Part shown: piece by piece, positions 60,250 to 64,000 of the stretch
Position numbering within the stretch: the first letter of the stretch is position 1
How the letters are laid out: each line of letters begins with the position of its first letter
DNA from: Chloroflexota bacterium
GTDB lineage: Bacteria > Chloroflexota > Dehalococcoidia > Lucifugimonadales > UBA3495
Length of the DNA stretch: 64,000 nt
NCBI GenBank assembly: GCA_028873965.1
Contig: JAPPMU010000024.1
Location: forward strand, 144,933-208,932
Direction: 5' to 3'
The notes under the pieces: generated by a model
What the model saw: the letters and a program-made list of their open reading frames with translations, nothing else
Databases searched by the model: none
Told to the model about the DNA's origin: nothing
Position numbers and translations under genes: made by a program

Positions 60250-60594
60250 ATGGGCTTCCCTGAAACAATGGCACTTATCGCCGGCACCGGCTTGGCCATC
60301 ACGGTGATAGTGGTGCTGGCCAGAGCCAGCTGCCAGTTGGGAAAGCTGAGCAGCCAGGCCAATAGTCACGAGATCGCCATCCGTGATCTGAACGGCAGGG
60401 TTGACCACTTGGATGCCAAATTCGACGCCAAGTTCGACGTGCTGGAGGCCAAGTTCGACGCGAGGTTTGATGCTTTGACCGCAGCCATCAATGAACTGCG
60501 CGACGATATGCAGCAGACCAACCGGATTCTGGTGGGGCTGGCTAATCACACCCACGACGCCGACGGCAGGGCCATGTTCACCATACCGTCCTGA
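60250..60594 (+). CDS. Small membrane-anchored coiled-coil protein (114 aa)
   Basis: An N-terminal membrane helix (about residues 7-25) is followed by a coiled coil with near-tandem repeats: LDAKFDAKFDVLEAKFDARF, then TAAINELRDDMQQTNRIL. AGAGAG-type purines precede the ATG. It is co-directional with rpsI, 33 bp after it, and before the super-operon terminator, so it is probably co-transcribed with ribosomal genes. The repeated FDAK units resemble those of other short bacterial coiled-coil proteins of unknown function. Confidence 0.7.
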   Translation: MGFPETMALIAGTGLAITVIVVLARASCQLGKLSSQANSHEIAIRDLNGRVDHLDAKFDAKFDVLEAKFDARFDALTAAINELRDDMQQTNRILVGLANHTHDADGRAMFTIPS

Positions 60595-60618
60595 CCGACG
60601 CGCACTCCCAACGCTAAG

Positions 60619-60654
60619 AACCCCTCGGCGGACGGCCGAGGGGTTCGTCGTTTT
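60619..60654 (+). terminator. Terminator of the translation super-operon
   Basis: AACCCCTCGG (60619-60628) pairs with CCGAGGGGTT (60636-60645), then CGTCGTTTT. It is a strong GC-rich intrinsic terminator lying just before the convergent ccdA-like gene end at 60653. Confidence 0.85.
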
Positions 60655-61576
60655 AGAACAGGTCGCGCCCGATGGTCAGCCAGTAGAACATGATGTACAC
60701 GCCGGCCACCACCATCAGCCAGGCCCCCACGATGCCCACGTAGGGCAGGATCGCCCGCATCCACCGCACCATCACCGAGCGCGCCAGGGCCATCCCCAAC
60801 GTTAGCGCCATGATAACGCTGCCCATTCCCGCTGCGTACAGCACGAACTGCCCCAGCGTGTCCAGCCATCCCGAGGACAGGCCGGCGCCCACGCCCAGCA
60901 CCGCCAGGAACAAGGGCAGCGTGCAGCTCAGCGACGCCAACCCATAGCTGACCCCGAACAGCAGGTAGCCGGGCAGGTTCGTCTGTCCCGGGTCGCCTAT
61001 GCGCGCCGCCGCCCGCTGGGCCAGGCTGGTGTAAATCTTTCCGCCGCCCGCCATGAACGCTCCGGCGCCGATCAGCAGCACGCCGATGACCAGCCCCACG
61101 TAGGGCAGCGCGGCCACCACGATTGCCTGCGAACCGAACCCCAGGATCAGTCCCACCAGCCCAAACAGGAGCACAAACCCGGCCGAGACCGTGAGACCCA
61201 CCATGATCGCTCGCAACACCAGCACTATGGGGCGGCGACTCTCCCGCTCTCCGCTGCCGCCGCTCACGTACAGGCCCAGGTAGGCGGGCAGCATGGCGAA
61301 GCCGCACGGGTTCACCGCGGAAGCGGCGCCCACCGCGAAGGCAAACCCGAGCTTGATGCCCACGTTGCTGAGGCCGGTTCCCGACGAACCGGACAGCAGC
61401 TCGACGAATCGGTTCACGCCGTCGATGCCCTCCGTGCTTCGTAACAGCAGGGCGGCGACCACGGCTATGGCGTAGGCGACGGCAGCGATCAGCGCCGCCA
61501 GCGCGATGCTACGGCTGACGGGAAGACGGTCGAGGAGGGAGGAGGTAGCGGTTGGCGAATCGGTTGGGGTAGTCAT
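60653..61576 (-). CDS. ccdA: CcdA-like cytochrome c biogenesis / thiol-disulfide transport protein
   Basis: This is a 307-residue protein of the DsbD/CcdA membrane family. I start it at ATG 61574-61576; a frame to 61756 adds 60 unlikely residues. The redox cysteines are C91 in SAVNPCGFAMLPAYLGLY and C218 in YGLASLSCTLPLFLAV, each in its expected helix. It has six to seven membrane helices after a cytoplasmic N-terminus. The family passes electrons from thioredoxin across the membrane for cytochrome c maturation or disulfide reduction. No partner thioredoxin gene is adjacent. Confidence 0.9.
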   Translation of the reverse strand: MTTPTDSPTATSSLLDRLPVSRSIALAALIAAVAYAIAVVAALLLRSTEGIDGVNRFVELLSGSSGTGLSNVGIKLGFAFAVGAASAVNPCGFAMLPAYLGLYVSGGSGERESRRPIVLVLRAIMVGLTVSAGFVLLFGLVGLILGFGSQAIVVAALPYVGLVIGVLLIGAGAFMAGGGKIYTSLAQRAAARIGDPGQTNLPGYLLFGVSYGLASLSCTLPLFLAVLGVGAGLSSGWLDTLGQFVLYAAGMGSVIMALTLGMALARSVMVRWMRAILPYVGIVGAWLMVVAGVYIMFYWLTIGRDLF

Positions 61577-61617
61577 GATTATCACCAGTGCGAGACATTG
61601 CAGGTGTTTTAAGTGTC

Positions 61618-61956
61618 TTATGAGGTACCAAGGATGCGGTTGAGCGCAAGCACGAGATGAGGAAACCTGACGGTCACCAATCTCATGACCAGTTCCAAAT
61701 TGACACGATGGTGGCGGTGCACTAACCGATTGCGCATTCCAGGGAGTCTGTGCCACGGTATTTCCGGATACATTTCATGCTCACCGCGGTTTCTGACGCG
61801 GGTGGCTGTCTCTCCGGCTATGACCAGCAAGTAGCATAGTGCCGCCTGTTTTTCCCGATTCTGCTGAAATTCGCGCAGGTCATACCCTCCGATTGCGGTG
61901 ATGGCATCCTGAGCGGCGGCCTGCATATAGGCCAAGTCTTCATATAGGCTCGGCAT
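61618..61956 (-). CDS. HepT-like (DUF86) HEPN toxin with altered RX4HXY motif
   Basis: This is a 112-residue HEPN protein of the HepT type. The catalytic-type motif is R75-N-R-L-V-H80, followed by R-H82 where the canonical RX4HXY has Tyr. The Tyr is the residue AMPylated by the MntA partner in Shewanella oneidensis HepT. YLLVIAGETATRVRNRGEHE and WHRLPGMRN are otherwise typical. The start overlaps the end of the upstream MNT-like gene by 17 bases. RNase activity is plausible because Arg and His are kept. Confidence 0.87.
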   Translation of the reverse strand: MPSLYEDLAYMQAAAQDAITAIGGYDLREFQQNREKQAALCYLLVIAGETATRVRNRGEHEMYPEIPWHRLPGMRNRLVHRHHRVNLELVMRLVTVRFPHLVLALNRILGTS

Positions 61957-62251
61957 AGTAAAACTCGGCGGTTTCTCTGGCCAAAGCCATTTCCCATTGA
62001 TTCATGCCGTCATCGGTATAGAGGCTGGTTCCCGGACCGGTAGTTTTCCTGAGTTCCTCCTCCATGTCCAAGAAGTTGAAGAAATCAGGGACCTTTCCCG
62101 GTCGGAATGTCACGATTGCCGTGGGAAGATTTCCCGTCTCCAACTGTTCGGGCAGCGGCTCGTCAAAGGCTTCATCCACCAGCCAAAACCTGATGATGTG
62201 GTTTTCGCGGCAAAAGTTGGTGATTTTCTGCCGCTGGGTCTCGGTAATCAT
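61940..62251 (-). CDS. Degenerate MNT (MntA-like) antitoxin lacking catalytic motifs
   Basis: This is a 103-residue protein that aligns along its whole length with MntA-type minimal nucleotidyltransferases: ITNFCRENHIIRF, then FRPGKVPDFFNFLDMEEELR and the C-terminal MALARETAEFYYAEP. However, the GSX10DXD motif is missing. Where GS should be there is WLVDEAFDE, and the DXD region reads GNLPTAIVTF. It therefore probably cannot transfer AMP. It is first in a two-gene unit with the HepT-like gene. It may still neutralise the toxin by binding alone, or be decaying. Confidence 0.8.
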   Translation of the reverse strand: MITETQRQKITNFCRENHIIRFWLVDEAFDEPLPEQLETGNLPTAIVTFRPGKVPDFFNFLDMEEELRKTTGPGTSLYTDDGMNQWEMALARETAEFYYAEPI

Positions 62252-62290
62252 GGCTGGGCCTTCCGTTAATCAGAAAGTGGAGCGTCGGAA

Positions 62291-62638
62291 TTAGGGCGCC
62301 TCAGGATTATTGCGCACCACAACGGTGTTGGCTACCCGGTCGGACAGCGAGCGGTGTTCGTCGTCGTCCATCAGCAGCAGGATCATATCGGCGAAGAACC
62401 CGATCACGAAGCTATGCGCTACCGCTTTGACCACTTCACGGATGAACGTGTTTCCCCATCCGGACCGGTCGCCGTCTCGTTTCACCGCCCGAATGCCCAA
62501 CAGCTGTTTACCCGGCGTTTGTCCCCGTCCCAGCACGATCAGCCACCAGATGATGTAACCGATAATCAGGGTCAGGAAAAAGAGAATAACGTCAAGTATA
62601 TTGGCGAACATTCGCCGGACCGGCGTGGCGTATTCCAT
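62291..62638 (-). CDS. RDD family membrane protein
   Basis: This is a 115-residue integral membrane protein with two or three helices (about residues 13-35, 76-90). The RDD-family motif is GRGQTPGKQLLGIRAVKRDG; the first Arg-Asp pair appears as NILDVILFF. The C-terminal DDDEHRSLSDRVANTVVV is characteristic. RDD proteins are of mixed or unknown function, some being ion antiporters. Confidence 0.85.
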   Translation of the reverse strand: MEYATPVRRMFANILDVILFFLTLIIGYIIWWLIVLGRGQTPGKQLLGIRAVKRDGDRSGWGNTFIREVVKAVAHSFVIGFFADMILLLMDDDEHRSLSDRVANTVVVRNNPEAP

Positions 62639-62731
62639 CGCGCAACCTCTCTAATCAATACGTCGATTGATAAACATCGGTTCACTGGATTGGATGCGCC
62701 CTTTTGCTCAGAACGATAAGGCGCAAAAAGT

Positions 62732-63706
62732 TCAGCGTGTCCGCCCTCTCAAGCGCAGCAACAACTGCTCTGCGTCGGCACAGATCTGCCGAACCACTTC
62801 AGCCGCCGGGCGAACGCCACTCACCGCGCCCGCGCCCTGCCCCATGTACACGGACGAGACCTCCGGGTCGTGGCGCGCCCGGGCGGCGGCCACATCGGAT
62901 GCCAGCTCCTCCCGATGCTCCATCACGGCTTCATCGCGGCCGTCCCATTCCCGCACCAGTCGGTTCCGGTAAACCCGCCCCGCTATCCCGGTAGGCCAGG
63001 GGGAGTCGCCCAGCAGGTCGTAGAGCCGGGTGAACACCGTGTCCTGGCCGTCCGACAGAACGACCCGCTCCTTGAACGCCTCGGGCACCTCCACCGCTTC
63101 CGGTGTCGCCAGCAGGGCCGTGCCCAGGGATGCTCCCTCCGCGCCGGCGGCCAGGACCGCCGCCAGGGCCCGGCCCGTGGTGATGCCTCCCGCAGCCAGC
63201 ACGGGAAGTCGGGGAAACTCTTCTACGACGGCGACCAGCAGGGGCAGCAGGTTCATCCCGCCGGTGTGACCACCGGCCTCGTTGCCCTGAACCAGCAGCA
63301 CGTCGGCCCCAGCGTCAGCCGCCAGCCGGGCCAATTCCGGCGACTGCACCTGGCAGATGGTGACCGCACCGGCGTCCCGGGCGCGGCTGAGCCAGGGCTC
63401 CGGGTCGCTGAAGGAGAAGATGACCACCGGAACGCGCTCCTCCAGCGCGATCTCAAAGTTCCGCGGGTCCAGTTCGATCAGTTGGGTGATGAAACCCACC
63501 CCGAACGGCTTGTCATTCGTCGCCCTGATGTACGCGATCTGCTCCCGCAGCCAGTCTGAGCCCAAACCATTGCTGGCGCCAAAGGTACCCAGGCCCCCGG
63601 CTTCAGAAACCGCTGCGGCCAGCGTACCGCCGCTGTGGTTGCTCATCGGCGCATTCATCACTGGAAGCGACAGCCCCAGCAGGTCGGTGAAGCGGGTGCG
63701 CAGCAT
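62732..63706 (-). CDS. Nitronate monooxygenase family flavoprotein
   Basis: This is a 324-residue TIM-barrel FMN protein of the NMO/2-nitropropane dioxygenase family, which also includes FabK-like enoyl-ACP reductases. Features are LPVMNAPMSNHSGGTLAAAV, DVLLVQGNEAGGHTGGMNLL with the family His, then PVLAAGGITTGRALAAVLAA and GASLGTALLATPEA for FMN phosphate binding. The EAGGHTG motif is shared by NMO classes. The true substrate may be a nitronate or another oxidised compound. It lies 11 bp from the phosphohexomutase gene, on the same strand. Confidence 0.9.
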   Translation of the reverse strand: MLRTRFTDLLGLSLPVMNAPMSNHSGGTLAAAVSEAGGLGTFGASNGLGSDWLREQIAYIRATNDKPFGVGFITQLIELDPRNFEIALEERVPVVIFSFSDPEPWLSRARDAGAVTICQVQSPELARLAADAGADVLLVQGNEAGGHTGGMNLLPLLVAVVEEFPRLPVLAAGGITTGRALAAVLAAGAEGASLGTALLATPEAVEVPEAFKERVVLSDGQDTVFTRLYDLLGDSPWPTGIAGRVYRNRLVREWDGRDEAVMEHREELASDVAAARARHDPEVSSVYMGQGAGAVSGVRPAAEVVRQICADAEQLLLRLRGRTR

Positions 63707-63717
63707 GGCCGGTCCGT

Positions 63718-64000
63718 TCAGACGCCCAGGTGGGCCTGCATCGCGTCCAGCAGGCGGATGACGTTGGCCGTCGTGTCAGCCTCGCAGTAGATACGCAGCA
63801 GCGGCTCGGTTCCCGAGAACCGTGCGGCCACCCAGCCGGCGTCCAGCATCCAGCGCCGTCCGTCGATTTCGTCCATGCTGCGCACCGCCATACCCGCTAG
63901 ATCTTCGAGCGGTTCGCCGGCGAGACGTTCCATGATCGCCGCCCGCTGCGCCGGGTCGAAGCCTACGTCCCGCCGCTGGTAGTGGTGCTCGCCCACCAGG
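63718..64000 (-). CDS. Phosphoglucomutase/phosphomannomutase, C-terminal part (partial)
   Basis: The C-terminal 94 residues of an alpha-D-phosphohexomutase enter from the right edge. The phosphate-binding loop of domain 4 is ARFSGTEPLLRIYCEAD, preceded by DGRRWMLDAGWVAARF. The reading frame continues without a start to base 64000. The full enzyme would interconvert sugar 1- and 6-phosphates. It is upstream of the NMO-like gene and probably in the same operon. Confidence 0.9.
   Translation of the reverse strand, partial: LVGEHHYQRRDVGFDPAQRAAIMERLAGEPLEDLAGMAVRSMDEIDGRRWMLDAGWVAARFSGTEPLLRIYCEADTTANVIRLLDAMQAHLGV

Overview
The window looks like a GC-rich chromosome segment from a bacterium of the phylum Chloroflexota, probably a Dehalococcoidia/SAR202-like lineage. 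The evidence is the set of peptide-binding lipoproteins with long Ala/Pro/Thr linkers, an RND pump without outer-membrane partners, a luciferase-like flavin oxidoreductase, PaREP1-type HEPN proteins, many dispersed palindromic repeats, and ribosomal proteins with low-complexity tails. This assignment is inferred from gene content; no rRNA gene is present to confirm it.

Region 1 (1-6.9 kb, minus strand) is a peptide/opine-type ABC uptake locus. It has three tandem paralogous solute-binding lipoproteins and the start of a DppB-like permease that runs off the left edge. Region 2 (7.3-16 kb) is mixed metabolism: an enoyl-CoA hydratase-like protein, TlyA rRNA methylase, a large RND transporter, a PaREP1/HEPN protein, a PncC/CinA amidase, small membrane proteins and an LLM flavin oxidoreductase. 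A cytoplasmic penicillin-acylase-like Ntn hydrolase follows (16.1-18.5 kb).

Region 3 (18.5-28.7 kb) is the accessory part. It holds a solitary DNA methyltransferase, a DUF104/VapC toxin-antitoxin pair, a ComB-like phosphatase, an NHL propeller, two tandem Uma2 nuclease-fold genes and a HemQ-type protein. Its most unusual member is a 1076-residue DNA methyltransferase carrying an N-terminal PD-(D/E)XK-like segment and a C-terminal MNT nucleotidyltransferase, translationally coupled to a HEPN gene. That pair is my best candidate for an undescribed system.

Region 4 (28.7-38.1 kb) has nadA, miaB, tRNA-Ser(GCT), an orphan TRAP-type binding lipoprotein, and a polyhydroxyalkanoate cluster (PadR regulator, phasin, class III PhaC and PhaE, FabG-type reductase).

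Region 5 (38.2-60.7 kb) is one long plus-strand translation super-operon: rpsL-rpsG-fusA-rpsJ, then the S10, spc and alpha operons with secY, adk, map, infA and rpoA, ending with rplQ-truA-rplM-rpsI and a strong terminator. There is no tuf gene between fusA and rpsJ. Palindromic repeats interrupt the super-operon, and the rplN/rplX junction has a 74-bp duplication. S5, S17, L5 and L6 carry extra low-complexity ends.

Region 6 (60.7-64 kb, minus strand) has a CcdA-like thiol transporter, a HepT/MNT pair in which both the AMPylation motif and its target tyrosine are missing, an RDD membrane protein, a nitronate monooxygenase-like enzyme and the C-terminus of a phosphohexomutase.
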